The position numbers and the translations under genes are program-made. Under the pieces are notes generated by a model, which was given only the letters and a program-made list of their open reading frames with translations, searched no databases and was not told where the DNA came from. From Zhengitettix transpicula (taxonomy: Eukaryota > Arthropoda > Insecta > Orthoptera > Tetrigidae), in assembly GCA_037074705.1 (NCBI GenBank), contig CM073592.1, positions 21,796,629 through 21,860,628 of the forward strand: a DNA stretch of 64,000 nucleotides, written 5' to 3'. The stretch's first letter is position 1, and the number at the start of each line of letters is the position of its first letter. Of the stretch, positions 10,900 to 23,619 are shown in pieces.

Positions 10900-13835
10900 A
10901 TATTAATTAACAGAGTTTGTTGAACATTCTTCATTCCACACCACGCCTACCGCATCCCGAAAATAAATTATTTACCGAGTGTTACGGCAGGACTGACGAA
11001 TGAACCAAAGTACTTGTGTTTTTCCAAGTATTTTAAATGTGATTGTGAATTTTCCATAATTCTGCGACCGTGAAGAGATGAGGTTATCCTTATCTTGAAA
11101 GTCAGCTTTCCGCATTGACCTGCAGCGGCGGCTCGGGTTACTACGCCAATGTTTCTGCAAAAAAATATATATATAAAATGTATTACTAAATGCATCAACA
11201 AGTTCTATGTTTTTAATATTTCCTTTTGGCGTAGTCCAATATCTTGTACTCTTTCGGTTTTATTTGATTCTTATGTGCGGAATTGTGAACGCTTGATTCT
11301 CTCCGAGATCTTCTCAGTTTACGGGGTTTCAATCTGATCTGACGGGAAACGACGGGATATCTTCAACATGTAATCCAGAGGCCGTGAAGCACAAGATCTG
11401 CGCTCCCTTCGTCTTTTGAACTTTCCCTCCTGTCCCCCCTCCTGCTTTATCCCGAAAGGAGATAGTGTAGTGTCACCTTCAGCGGTGTCTTTAAGTGCAA
11501 TTTTACTGTCGACCTTGCACGTGGCGTCACAGTAATTCTTCTGGTTACGAAACTGGTCGTTGGGAAATCTATTTATCTTTGTCTTCCTCTCTCTCTCTCT
11601 CACTCACTCCCTTTCGTTCTTTTTACCCTCGTTATTACCCGTCTTTCTTCCACTGTAATATTAAAGCACAAGTTTTATTGCATCGACGTCCATTTACTGA
11701 AATTATTTCACCTTTTTTGTTACGTTCATTGTCATCGCTTCAACTTTTCCTGTGCTTATTTCCTTTCAATCTGCTATGTTGTTTTTTTTTGTCTTTCAAC
11801 TGTTCTTAAAGCTTTTATTTGAGATCATGTGGCATAGTCGGTCCGATGGAAGACATATTCAAAATTGAAACGTAAATCTTGGATTCTGTTTCTTCGTCAC
11901 GTCCTTCGAGGACAAGTGGTTGAGTGTCGAGAGACGATTCGTACAAGCAGGTGCTGTGGGATGTTGTGATCTCAGAGTCTCTCTGTCCTTGAGGCCCGCG
12001 TCCTGATAAGGCTCTCGAGATGAGCTCAGACTTGCAGCTGCACTTCCATTACACGCAAATGTTTATGTGATTTGTCAGTGTCCTTTAACTGACATAAACA
12101 TCCCCCCCCCCCCCAGAGACGCTTCTCGCTTGCGTAATTAAGATCGGGGACGAAATATATTCGCGTAATCGTTACTGTGACGTCAGCTCAGATTAATTAT
12201 ATAGAAAATGAAAAGAGGTTTCAACGTGATTTCTTACGTCTTAAAATTAATTATTCGGAGTTTCTGACCATTTTACGTTTACAGCAATGAAATCGCACTG
12301 CTTTTAATCTCATACATTATAAATATGTACAACCTTCTCATAAACTAAAAATTGAATAAATTTATTATTTTAAATTGATTATATAAAAAAAACTTATTTC
12401 CGGTCACAAACACAATGAAAATTTCTTCTTTGTGTGTAATTTAATTTACAGGCTTAAAATGTTGCACGGTCAAAGATTACGGACACAGAAAAAGTCTTAA
12501 GAAAATAATTTAAATATATATAAACATAATTGACAGCCATAAATATTGCGACGTCAGCTTTACTTTTTTTTTTACTAGCATTTAACTGGTTTGATGATGT
12601 GTAGCTCTCTATCGACGTCTTGGCTTTTATGAGGTTGCTTCATAAATTCTCACCACTGACTCATACTTCAAAAAAAAATTATTCTACATTATCACGTTTG
12701 CTCAAACAGATAGTGCATTACTATATACACACACACAAAAAACGTAATTATCTTATTTAATTCTTTTAAAATAAACCAGGGAGAAAGAAAAATGATCTTC
12801 TAACCTGAAAGAAAATTTAGACTTAATCTGAACTCTAGTGAAAATAGGAAGTGATATTGCTACGTTTATAAACTAAAGTAAAATGGTAACATTTATTGTC
12901 TCCTTAGATAGTTATATAATTAGTTAATCTCTATTTTCAGATATCTTTTCACTGTTCTGCCTTTCAGGTCATTATTAATTATTTTATTAAAATTTTCAAA
13001 ATTAACCTTTAATTTATATAATTCTATATACATTTATTTATAGTAGAAATAATGTCCGGTAAACCAAGCTTATATTTTAAAGTAATTAAATTAATTTACT
13101 CTATTTTTTTTATTGTAACGCCTTTTATTTATTTTGTAGTCTCATACATCTACCACCGGACAAACCACACATTTGTAGATTAAATAAAATAATAAAAAAG
13201 TATGCTAACTTAGGCTTATTTATTTATAACTGTTATTTTAATTAGATTTTCACAAAACCGTAAATTGTTCCATTCCCATAGTTTTCCCGCTTACGTTTTT
13301 AATATTTTTTTAATACCACCACATTTCAAATGCCACCGTGGCTTTACAACCGTACGTGTGTGAAATTTCCACCATCTAATCGCATTATAGTTTATGGCGT
13401 TGTATTGTATAGTCATTTTTTTTTAAAAAAAAAATACTGGAGGCTGGTGTACAATATACGATCATTAAAGTAGTCTTTTAAGGATTAAAATAAAAGTGCT
13501 TAAATTTTATGGGAGTCAAAATATTTAATTACATTTTCTTTAAACTGACCACATTTACAGCAACAATTGAAAAGTATGTTTATTATTCATAGTTCTATTA
13601 TTATTATTACTAAAAGCTTTCGGTTTACTTACGCAGTATTTGTTAATAATAATAATTTTTTTAAAAAAAAAACACGTAATAGAGTTGTATCTGTAAAATG
13701 TATTATATAAAACCACACTCTTTACAAATTGGTAGTTAACTTCCTCAAAAAAATTGTTAAACACCTTTTATACATGCATCACATTAAATTTGCTAAACAT
13801 TAGAAGAAAATTCAATTCAAATCCAATTCCCTCTG
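10900..13835. other. AT-rich stretch without supported genes
   Basis: Open frames at about 10970-11200 and 11320-11810 run on both strands without splice support. The segment from 12200 to 13835 is strongly AT-rich, with oligo(T)-oligo(A) palindromes at 13416-13434 and 13656-13672. Confidence 0.4.
12059..12114. repeat. Imperfect hairpin followed by a C13 tract
   Basis: ATGTTTATGT at 12059-12068 is complementary to ACATAAACAT ending at 12101, and GTCAGT to ACTGAC inside it. A run of 13 C follows at 12102-12114. Confidence 0.6.
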
Positions 13836-13841
13836 TTCCAG

Positions 13842-16800
13842 TCATCTATAACTTGGAATGTCGGTGGACATTTTCAAGATCGTAAGTTAATTATTTACAA
13901 TGTAAATACTGGTATGTCAATTTATCTAAACTGTCAAGTCTATATATAAACTATAAGTTGTAAAAAATTTAAAATAAACCATTAAATTACACATGGTCTG
14001 TTTTGTTTCTAATTTCAAACATCGGCATGTAATTTAAATTGAAGATTTCGAATATATTCTTTTATATGTAAAATATATTATTTTTTCAAAAATATATTTA
14101 AACACTAAGTAAAAAATATTTATGAAGTTTTTTTGATGGTATTTGCAAAACAGTTATTTTTAGAAATATAATTAAATGAATCTGTTTGTTGTATTGTAAG
14201 GCTGAGGAAAATATTTATTATAATAAATTATTTATTGTTCTGAATCAGTATAAAATCTGATGTAGATTAAAAAAAATATTTTCTACTCTACTATATTTTT
14301 AATATTTAGGTGTAACATATTTTGTTTTTGCAATTTTTAATTTTTCAGATTTAATATGAAATGAGCTGCAATTAAATATTTTAATGTCTCATTTTTTAAT
14401 GAAAACTCACATTTATAGAGTAATAATTTTAAAATAATATTTTCTTGTTTCAGGTGAGTGAGAAAAACGTGTATTACCGCGGCTTACCGACCTTTAACAT
14501 ATTTAAATGTGGACTTGTGGTAAGTTTGCTATTTAATGGCTCGATTCACATTAATTTATGTTTTTGCGGATTTTTAACACTTCATTCACAAATTTTAAAT
14601 GGGCATGCTTCGACTTTTATAACCGTTTCCTGCAACTGCTAATTCTGTAATTGATCACAGTAATAGCAAAGAGTCGCATCAGTGGCCCTACAAAAAAAAC
14701 CGACCGATTCGTAAAGGAATTTTGAAAGTGCACATAAATGGTGAATTTATTTTTGTTGAAATGAAATGTAGCTGCTTAAAACGAAAATAATTTCTGGAAA
14801 GGTCTGAAAAGGCGAAAAAGAAACATGTGCTAGACTCACGCAGCTGGAAGTGGTTTTCCTCTTTTGGTAGCCGTGAACGCGGGAGAGGAACTCACAAATA
14901 TGTATACGGAAGTGTGTAACGTGTGTATTGTAAATCATTTACATCTCGGTGGAAATTATATTCTCTGCTGAATTAAACGATAGGATGATGGTTAAATAAA
15001 GTCTTCCATTGTCCTCATTATGGGCATCTGTATTGAAACTGAGTAGGGTACCTTTTACGTCATACTAATAATAATAATTTATAGACAAAATCTAAAGGTA
15101 GGTGAGACAATGAAATAAGGGACAGAAAAAAAGCATTATCAACAAGAAAATAAGAACTTTTGTAACGAGTAATCATTAGGAATAATTGCGTCTAAAAATC
15201 AAGCGTTGTTTGAAGGGAAAAAAAATAGTTGTAATCTATCCAGCCTGGAGTGAGTTGGAATTATTATGACGGTAGCGTTCTCGAAATCAATAAGATGAAA
15301 TCGTGAGTCGGATGACGAGTTCCTAGGAGCTAGACAAAGAGCGTACTATTTTCCCCTCCCTAGGCAATTCACGACGTTGCTGGAGGATCCCGCGCAGCCT
15401 TGAGACTTACTGCCGTCATAACATTCCGTTTCCCATATCGATAAAAATATCTGTTTCCTATTACCAGCAGGCAAATGCGTTTTCAATAACAAAACAGCGC
15501 ATAAAGGCGGTATGGTTCTACAAATAAGGTCTCGGGAAAGTTTTGTAGTATAACAAAATGGTGGCATCAACGTAGTGAAATGGAAGAAAACTGTTTCGCC
15601 AAACTTGTACGATGCTGGATTCTCCAGTAGCAACTGATTTTTCTTCTTCTTCGGGGATATGGTGGACTCATTTCACAGATCCAAATAGTCAAAATAGACT
15701 AACAGCGTTCGATCCAGAAGGTTTAAAACCCTTTCGTTACGAAAGATATCAACGGCGGCGTCGTCTACCTGTCAGCGGAATATTTTCTTCGTTTGCACCT
15801 TTCATAACTAAAGGTTTCTTCACTCCTGGATCGGCCGATGCTCCAAATATGTCCAATTCTTGGGTTGATTTTGTGTTCCTCCACAAGTTTATTTCCGTTG
15901 GGTCCCTGTGAAAGAAGTCGGCAGCGACGCTTCTCTTTTTCTTTCCTAATTCTTCACACCTACTCTTCACATCTTCCAGTCTGCGTCGTTGTGTTTGAGA
16001 GATGCCATTGCACCATTCGCTTTACGGATTACTGTTTAACACACTCAAAATAAAAATTGCACTAGCAGAATGAGATTCCAGACCTTCACCGTGTCTCGCC
16101 AGATTGGATTTGATTAGGAAATCGCAGTGAAACGTCTTCTGACTGATGGATCAACGACACCGTAGCCACCAAAGATCGACAGATTTGTCTCGTAACGACC
16201 GATTCCTCGAATCCTGGATCATCTGAATTCGCCACAACCACAGACTTTCTTTTCATGTGATAAGACTCCAGGGATGACAAATCGTTATCCAGCTTCCATG
16301 TCGAGATTCAGTAAAAGATCAGCAGAAACGTCTCTCTGTTTTTTTCTTTCAGAAGTTTCTGTCTGTGGACGTGCATATTTGCGGACGTAACATTTTTGCT
16401 GTAGAGTTTTGCGGCCGTGATGGCGGAGGACGGCAGGTGCCCCCCTTCTCTGTACGGATGTGGCAACAGCGCGGGCCCCCGCTGTCCTTGGCAAACCGGC
16501 CACAGCAGCAACTCTGCTAAGTCTAGCCGATCTGATGAATAAAGTCTCAGTCTGACTTCTGCCTTCCGCCTACTTTCCTCCGGTGACAAACCTTGCACAC
16601 GCAACCATCCTCCCTTCCAAGACGCGGTCAGGTCCCCCCCACCCCTGTACTCGAGGTCCAAACGTAAACAAAAACAAGATACAATTTTGGAAAGGTAAAT
16701 GGAATTCCCGTGGAAGCTGCAGATGCCTATTTTTCCTAATTATTATTTTTATTCGGTTATTTTCTATTTCGTGATGCCTCGTAAGAAAATTCCAGTAGTT

Positions 16801-18057
16801 TTCTTGACACTATAACTTTATTTGCGCGCATTTTTTTTAATTAAACGAATCTGCGATTCTCAATTCTTTAACATTTTATTGAAATTTTTATACTTCGTGT
16901 TGCGTAAATAGAGAGAATATTGCAACGACTATCGACTATATGCAGTTCCATTATAGGCTTCACTAACCGTTCCGTATTTTTTATTTTAAACTTTACACAT
17001 CGAATTTTAACACTTACCGTCAGGTAACACTATAATTACTTCCCCTGCCCCCCTACCCCCTCTTACATTTCCCCCCCCCCTCACAGACGTTTCTCGTGTC
17101 ACAATTTATTATTTAAAAAGTATAAAAATGTTCTTTAACGTCTGAAATTTTCCCTCATCCACCTCTTCGGACTTGAAGCGCTCCAAATTTACGTAAAATG
17201 GTCCATTTATACCCTTCTAACGAATCATTTTACTTCAGGAACGTTTTGATTTTACAAAGACCTTTCAGAGCTTTCCTTTCCTTTTTATATCGCAAAACGC
17301 CTACGACGATTGTAAACCACGAAGGTCGATCACCTGCAAAACAATACGTTTGGGCACTGCCACAGTTAGCTGGAACGAATATAATAACGTTAATTACTCG
17401 GGGTCGGATCTAGATTGTCAGAAACAACACACTAGTCCGGGAAAAGCATTGGTTCGAAATTCCGAAGAAGTTATCGTTTTTACTGTAAGTTTTATATTTT
17501 TAATTTTTCTTTGTTTGGTAGAGTAAAAGTTTTGCGTGTCATTGAATCCGCTCTTCTTTTTGTGGGACATTTAATTCACACCGTTTTAAAAGTTTATATT
17601 AAAATCAAAATCATCTGAAAGTACTTGAAACTCCGTTTTTTTTCTTGTTTACTTCCAATTAGAACAACGAATTTACTGGAGAGGAAATGAATTTCCTGCC
17701 TGGACGTCGACTTTTTCGACCGACTGGCTGTACACGATCACGTAGTAGGAATGGAAAGCATTCCTTCGTTACGAGCACGTTAATGCAAGGTAAAAAAAAA
17801 AAAACTTCCACCTTTTGCGTATTTCGTAACAGTATCATTTTTCAAGGCTGGCGATTTTACGTTTAATGTCCTGATAAATTTGTATGACGGCGGGAAATAA
17901 TCAGGAACTTATACATTACTCATTTCATTACGGTGAATTTTTTTTTTCAAATTATGTAACATGTTGGGGTCTAGAGGATTAACAAAGGCATCTTTATAAT
18001 TCAAGAAATGAACCTCAAATTTAGATTCTTTCAGTTCTGCCGAAAGATATATCTTAA
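13842..18057 (+). CDS. Candidate multi-exon gene of small exons, unknown protein
   Basis: Four open blocks with splice signals join in frame. Exon 1 (13842-13881) follows CTGTTCCAG, carries ATG at 13858 and ends GATC|GTAAGT; it encodes MSVDIFKI. Exon 2 (14454-14519, 66 bases) follows TTCTTGTTTCAG and ends before GTAAGT; it starts VSEKNVYYRG and ends FKCGLV. Exon 3 (17422-17484, 63 bases) follows TTGTCAG, a weak acceptor, and ends before GTAAGT; it starts KQHTSPGKALV. Exon 4 (17663-17789, 127 bases) follows TTCCAATTAG and ends AAG|GTAAAA; it starts NNEFTGEEMNF and includes RLFRPTGCTRSRSRNGK. Exons 1-3 are phase 0; exon 4 leaves phase 1. A last exon at 18035-18057 would end LPKDIS, giving about 100 residues. 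Exon 4 is clearly richer in G and C than its introns. No family, signal peptide or membrane segment was recognised. Exon choice was by eye, so a chance chain is possible. Confidence 0.25.
15340..16670. other. Higher-GC patch with overlapping open frames
   Basis: Frames of 95 codons (15346-15633, minus), 99 codons (15612-15911, plus) and 117 codons (16308-16661, minus) occur, with CG-rich sequence at 16400-16640. The 15346-15633 frame runs through a GCA|GTAAGT donor near 15407 on the minus strand, so part of it could be an exon. I recognise none of the peptides. It would lie inside intron 2 of the plus-strand gene model. Confidence 0.25.
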
Positions 18058-19240
18058 TTTAAATAGCTGAGAAGTTACTTAGTCCAAAAACCAAGAAAAC
18101 TGCGAATAGCAGTTTCACTTTGAACTGTGCATTTTAATCGCTATAAATTTCCATTTTGTGCAAGGTGCTTTGAAAGACATTTCCTCGTTTATCTTTAAAT
18201 CGTAATCGTAGATAATTCGTCTGCCAACGATTACTGTTTTAAAAAGAAAGATAATACGATTGTCCAGTTGGAAGTTGTGATGCGTGTAATACCAACGATT
18301 TTTTTTTCCTATTCCGCTGTTATAAAATATAAAACCGTCAGTGTTAAATGTATACTAAATAGATAATTAAATAGCCAAAAATAAATGCTCAAATTAAATC
18401 ACCTGACGAAAGCAACAACAATCGTAGTCACGTTAATTGGTATTTAATTTAGCTCATATATTTTTCTGTTTTCTATTAAATCAATATGACAGAAAAATCT
18501 TATATTTACAGTTTTGTGTACATTCAAAGGGTTAAGACGGCTTGAAGTAATCAATAAAGATTTATGGAATATTTATCGTTAAAAATTGTCTTTTTATTTG
18601 GTCTTGGTCTAAATAATTGCAGTACAGTCATCACGATGTATATTAAATATTATTAATCTTAATAGATCAACAGCATTTTAAATTAAAAAGTATCAAGGCT
18701 TTATTCCCGGTTCTGCAGCTGCTATAACTTTTTTCATAGTATTACGATGAGATTTTTTTTTCTCTTCAAATGCAGGAGTAATAAAAGTAAATGAGTAACA
18801 TTCTATAAATATAGATAACGAGTTCCGAGAAACTTTGAACTACTCAAATAATTTGTTTCTGGTATTAATTTCGAAACGGAATCTTATATTTTTCTATTAT
18901 CGAATAAAATAACGAAACACTCAAAAACGTAGTTTGCTTATTTAATATATAACTGCATACACATAACGAAAGCAACACGGATTGCAGAAACGCTTATTTT
19001 TGGGTGTGTCTTGGCTATTTATTTATCTAATTAGTACACTTAAAATATATCCGAACGTATAAAAAAGTGTAAACAGAACCGATTTAAAAATTGGAGAATA
19101 ATCATTGCGGATACACTGTATTCCAGGAAACATCTATATATCCTTAAAGATACGGATAAATTAATAGAGAAATGGCATACTGCAAATATGTTGCCAACTC
19201 GCACAAAAATGTTAAATTCATACTAAATGAACCAAGAAAA
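17800..19240. other. AT-rich stretch downstream of the candidate gene
   Basis: Apart from the possible short last exon at 18035-18057, nothing is recognised. Alternative acceptors ending in CAG occur near 18717 and 18776, each giving only a few codons before a stop. Confidence 0.4.
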
Positions 19241-19244
19241 AATA

Positions 19245-19345
19245 ACAAATTATGACCTTATACAGACACTCTTTATTTTTAATTTTTATTTTGACGACGT
19301 TTCGATACCTTTTTTTTGTATCACCTTCAGATATTTTCCTACAGA
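19245..19345 (-). repeat. PLE-A terminal repeat, single end
   Basis: On the minus strand, CTGAAGG, a GATAC/GTATC stem with an A-rich loop and GAAACG span 19298-19330. The flanking ACCTTATACAGACAC-type tail matches 4885-4905 and 33435-33455. No inverted partner was found nearby. Confidence 0.6.
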
Positions 19346-19904
19346 GGCTGTCGAGGGTGGAAGCTTTGCTAGTTTGTTGATCTGTACGCCCGGTCGTTGA
19401 TATTTCGGGGAAAACGTGTTAAATCGTAGGCATATCTTTGAAGAGACTTCTAGAGGTTTGTATGCGGCGATGAAGACCGACGGCATAGAGCACGTAATGT
19501 GGTCCTTTCCCGGAAGGCGGCGCGGGTGTTTTTCAGCAAGACCACCTGGCCGGTTCGAAGGAGAGAACAAGAAGAAACTACCGACAACAAGTCGAGAACA
19601 ACGGGTGTATGAGGAAGACGAGAAAACACTAATTACAGTACTAACAATATCTGAAAGACAATCCTTACGACAACCATAACGTCAGGGAGAGGAATGATAA
19701 TAAAATCAATCAAGCGAAATGAAAATCAAGAACACGAAAACGTCCTTCCAGTCGAACAAATTCAGATGACATTATTAAGTTGTTATGATTTTGATTTAAA
19801 TTCAAAGCGGAATATCGTACCATTTATATTATTTTCCGCCATTATTTTACTTCAACTGAATACAAATAAAAATAATTCTTTCAAATTTTTAATTGCGATA
19901 AAAA

Positions 19905-20070
19905 TACTAATAAAACAATTGATGACCTGATACAGACACTTTATTTTTCTTATTTATATTGTGAAGACGTTTCGACAACATTTTGAATTATCTTCAGCTA
20001 TTTCCCTACAAATGATTAGTTTTATAGTATAATTGTACATAGTAAACAACTGTATACAGTCATCAATTGT
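19905..20070 (-). repeat. PLE-A derivative with short inverted ends
   Basis: On the minus strand, CTGAAGA and GAAACG bracket 19968-19997. The outer ends are inverted: AATAAAACAATTGATGAC at about 19908-19926 against TCATCAATTGTTTTATT near 20052-20068. One hammerhead-like motif has been lost and the interior shortened. Confidence 0.55.
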
Positions 20071-20326
20071 TTTATTAATTCATAACGGTCGATAAATTAA
20101 AAAAATTTTTACAATAAAAATAGATTCTTCGAACAGCTACGGGTTTCATTATAACAACTTTACAGAGGAAATTGTTGGTGAAAACTTACTACCAATGTTG
20201 AAAATAAATAATAATATATAGCGAAGAAATTGTCGGGTGTTCCATTGTCTATAGTAGAAAAAAAAATATTTTTCTACAATCAAAAGTATTATAACTTTTC
20301 TAATATAGACCCGATAATTTTTAACA

Positions 20327-22297
20327 TAATAAAATATCATGTAGCTTAACGTGGGGGAAAAAATTGATATTAATGGCAATTTTGTTTATTCGTCTATCGG
20401 CAGCTTTCACACTTCCTGTTTTTATATTGAAAATACTGAATTTCGAGTTGAAAATGACTTGCCCCCGATTTAGAGTATTAGTTGCCAGTATTACGATCGT
20501 ATTACAGGTTTCACGCCAGTTAAAGGCGATTTATTAATCTGTCCAATTTCCGTGAAAATTATTGAAGTCGGAAAGGAAAATGAGACAGATTTCGTCGACC
20601 ATGTTAGTCCTTAAAATACTACTACATTTTTAACTATTTTAAAAAAATATGCTCGCACGTCTGATGCTGTTATTGGTATTGTTATAAGTATTTATCGGGT
20701 ATGCTTTTGTCTGAGCAATGAGGAAGAAGAGACCGGAAAATATAGGTAGAGCCAAGAAAAAAATTACAAACGTAACTGTCGCAACATATAAGAAAATTAT
20801 CAAGGGAAAAGAGAAGCTGTGACTGACTAGGACTAGGGCGAATATAAAAAGTCTATGTCTTCTCGTATTGTAGCGCTGAATGTAATTTTTTTTCTCTGCT
20901 GTTTTTCCTTGCTGTTCGATACGTCGGAGAAATCTATTTCACTCTACATTTATCTCTTCTGGACGATTTACAACTTCATCAACTACGCATATTTCTTTGC
21001 CTTTTTAAGTTTCTTGTTGATTTTTTTGTCTCTCTGTTGCGTATCCACTGCTGTCCTTTCGTTATTCTTATCTTCGACTATACTAAGGCATTTTTAATAT
21101 CCGAAAAAAACTTCTAACAGCCATTACCTTACATTTATCAACAAATGTCAAAAACAAGGTTACTGTTTTTTTTATTCACTTGAACAATAACGCTATTTCG
21201 TTTATCCCATAGGGGGAGGGGGGAAATATTTTCCGTCGTGTATTAACTGCCTGCGGTTCTGTGGACGACACAATCTTTGGCCAGAGAGAGTTTCTGGCGT
21301 GCGATAAGAAAACGACGACGAAGACAACTCCATTATCGGCGGCGGAGCGTGGATGTTTGCTTTTCGGTGTCGCTTGGGATGTTTGTGAAAGAGCATAAGA
21401 ACAAACCCTATTAGTGAAGCAATCACCATATCTTTAAACACTCTCGGCTTGCTCCTACTAACCAAGTAATGTATACGGTGACCTTCCACTTCTAATCTGC
21501 CACAAATACACACACACACACACACACAAACAAGATGAAAATCAGTTCCGTAAAGTAGAAAAAAGATGATTTTTTTTTTCTGAGTTGAAACGTGTTACAA
21601 TCACGATAAAAATATGTAAGTTTCCTTTTTTTCCCCCCCTCCTCGTGATACTAGAAAGTAGACCACAGATAGTCGACTTCGGAAAATAGTTTGTAAATCA
21701 AATTTGACCAGTCTTTGTGGATACATTCATGTATTTGAGTTTATTCCTCCCTAGCTATTCAACTGTTAACCTGGAGAATCACGTTGGTCCATATTTTCAG
21801 GCCTGTCATGACGTTATCTGCCATCAATCCGTTTCCAATTCCTTCAAAAAACGTTTGCTTAAATTTTTCCCTTCTTCCCGAGACGAATTTTTTTCTTGAA
21901 GGAATTGCTCAGACAAAATAATACTCTAGAAAAACTTATAACAATAGCAATAATAGCATCAGACGTGTGAGAATATTTTTTTAAGATAGTTAAAAATGTA
22001 GTAGTATTTTAAGGACTAACATGGTCGACGAAATCTGTCTCATTTTCCTTTCCGACTTCAATAATTTGCAAGGAAATTGCACAGATTAAAAAATCGCCTT
22101 TAACTGGCGTGAAACTTGTAATACGATCGTAATACTGGCAACTAATACTCTAAATCGGGGGCAAGTCATTTTCAACTCGAAATTCAGTATTTTTCAATAT
22201 GAAAACAGGAAGTGTGAAAGCTGCCGATAGACGAATAAACAAAATTGCCATTTATATCAATTTTTTCCCCCACGTTAAGCTACATGATATTTTATTA
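20327..22297. mobile_element. Transposon-like element with 364-bp terminal inverted repeats
   Basis: Left arm 20327-20690 and right arm 21934-22297 are inverted copies of equal length, by eye more than 90% alike. Matching landmarks include GCTTAACGTGGGGGAAAAAA, GATTTAGAGTATTAGTTGCC, CGACCATGTTAGTCC and ACGTCTGATGCT. The outer ends read TAATAAAATATC. The 1243-base interior has no transposase I can recognise; its longest frame (21202-21525, minus) starts in a CA repeat and looks fortuitous. No clear target duplication was seen. The long arms and empty centre suggest a non-autonomous foldback element or an inverted segmental duplication. Confidence 0.7.
21509..21527. repeat. (CA)n microsatellite
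   Basis: A short CA tract inside the long-TIR element. Confidence 0.85.
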
Positions 22298-22489
22298 TTT
22301 TGTGACGTTTAGATGAAATAGCCTCTACACTTTTTTTTTACTTAGTCTTCCACATTTCACCATTTGCAATTTTTCTATATAAAATATTCTCGTGTAACAA
22401 AGAAACAAACATCGAATTGCCTCAAGATCAACTTTTTCTCGTTCATTTTCCAGTCCATCACTTCAAATTGAAAAACAAATTACAACAAA

Positions 22490-22494
<5 letters not shown>

Positions 22495-22536
<42 letters not shown>
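22495..22536. repeat. (TA)n microsatellite
   Basis: About 40 bases of alternating TA. Confidence 0.95.
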
Positions 22537-22539
<3 letters not shown>

Positions 22540-22540
<1 letters not shown>

Positions 22541-23555
22541 AGGTTGAGGCAACCTTGAAATAAGTGAATTTTCATGTGGGAAGAATTTCTTTTCCCTGAT
22601 GTTAATATGACCCTAACGGCACCAATTTTTTTTTACATGGGCACTACTAAAATATATCCCTGTTTGTCTAGATGTTTGAGACGAATAATTTTTTTAAAAA
22701 CGAAAAAAAAAAATACAAAGGATGGACATGGACCCTCGAAGAAATTCATCCATGTTTGCATTGGCATAAAATAAACGGGTAGATTATTACGGTAATACCG
22801 CGTTAAGGATCAGTTAAATAATTGAGGAGGACCGAAGGAAGGGACAGTCTACCGTCGTAATTAAAATTATATTTCCGTTAAGCACGCACTCTTGTGTGTG
22901 TGTTTGTGTTATCAGACAGACAGGACTGGAAGTAAGCGCACGCATTTGCATAGCGTAGCCTCGTTCCAGTCCGAGGAAATATTGCTGATGCGTTTGAGAG
23001 TTGTTTATGGGTTGACTTTATCGCAATGACGCCTATAGGGAAATGGAGTGGGGGGGGGGGGTGAGGATTGGGGAGAGTGGGACGACCAAAGGAGGAACTG
23101 ACACGCATTTTCACGGAAGGTTACATGCACTCACGACACGCACATGACTGCGACGGTTTCCTAATCCATGGCCAGGCCTCCCTTTTTCTTTCTATAAATC
23201 TCATAGTTTCCAAACAAATGCGTACTTAATAATTTACCGTATATTAATCAGTTCATCCCTTGTAAATTTAACCTTGTTTATTTAATTCTTCCAATATTGA
23301 TAGCAATATATATCAATTTAAAAAATAATTGGCTAATACCAGTACTTCCGTAAACGTATGAATAACAACCCCGCTTCACTAACGCTTGCCTCCGAGAGAC
23401 CGAAAACGAATCGACCATGCATAATAGTCGGTTTGTGGTATCTACCGACAGAGAGATTAAAATTTAATTAAACAATTTAAATTAACAAAACAATTATAAA
23501 CATAAATTATTAATGTAAAATTGTACAAAATTTTGGGCAAAGACAGTCAGCTGTC
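22540..23555. other. No gene supported
   Basis: Mixed composition with a G12 tract at 23050-23061. A 78-codon minus-strand frame reads across that tract and is not convincing. Confidence 0.4.
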
Positions 23556-23560
23556 TATAA

Positions 23561-23614
23561 TTTTTTTTTAAAAAAAAATTCGATCCTGATGAGGTCGCAA
23601 AATAAGCGATCAAA
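23561..23614 (+). repeat. PLE-C terminus: T9A9 palindrome and hammerhead-like core
   Basis: T9A9 at 23561-23578 is followed by CTGATGA at 23586-23592, a six-pair stem GGTCGC/GCGATC around AAAATAA, then AAA at 23612-23614. The hammerhead consensus wants GAAA, so the first G is replaced by A. A sister copy with the same loop sits at 43514-43542. Confidence 0.5.
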
Positions 23615-23619
23615 TTATA

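Noticed and set aside
16120..16140. GAAACGTCTTC near 16128 as another hammerhead-like end
   Set aside because: No CTGANGA and stem precede it at the right spacing on either strand.
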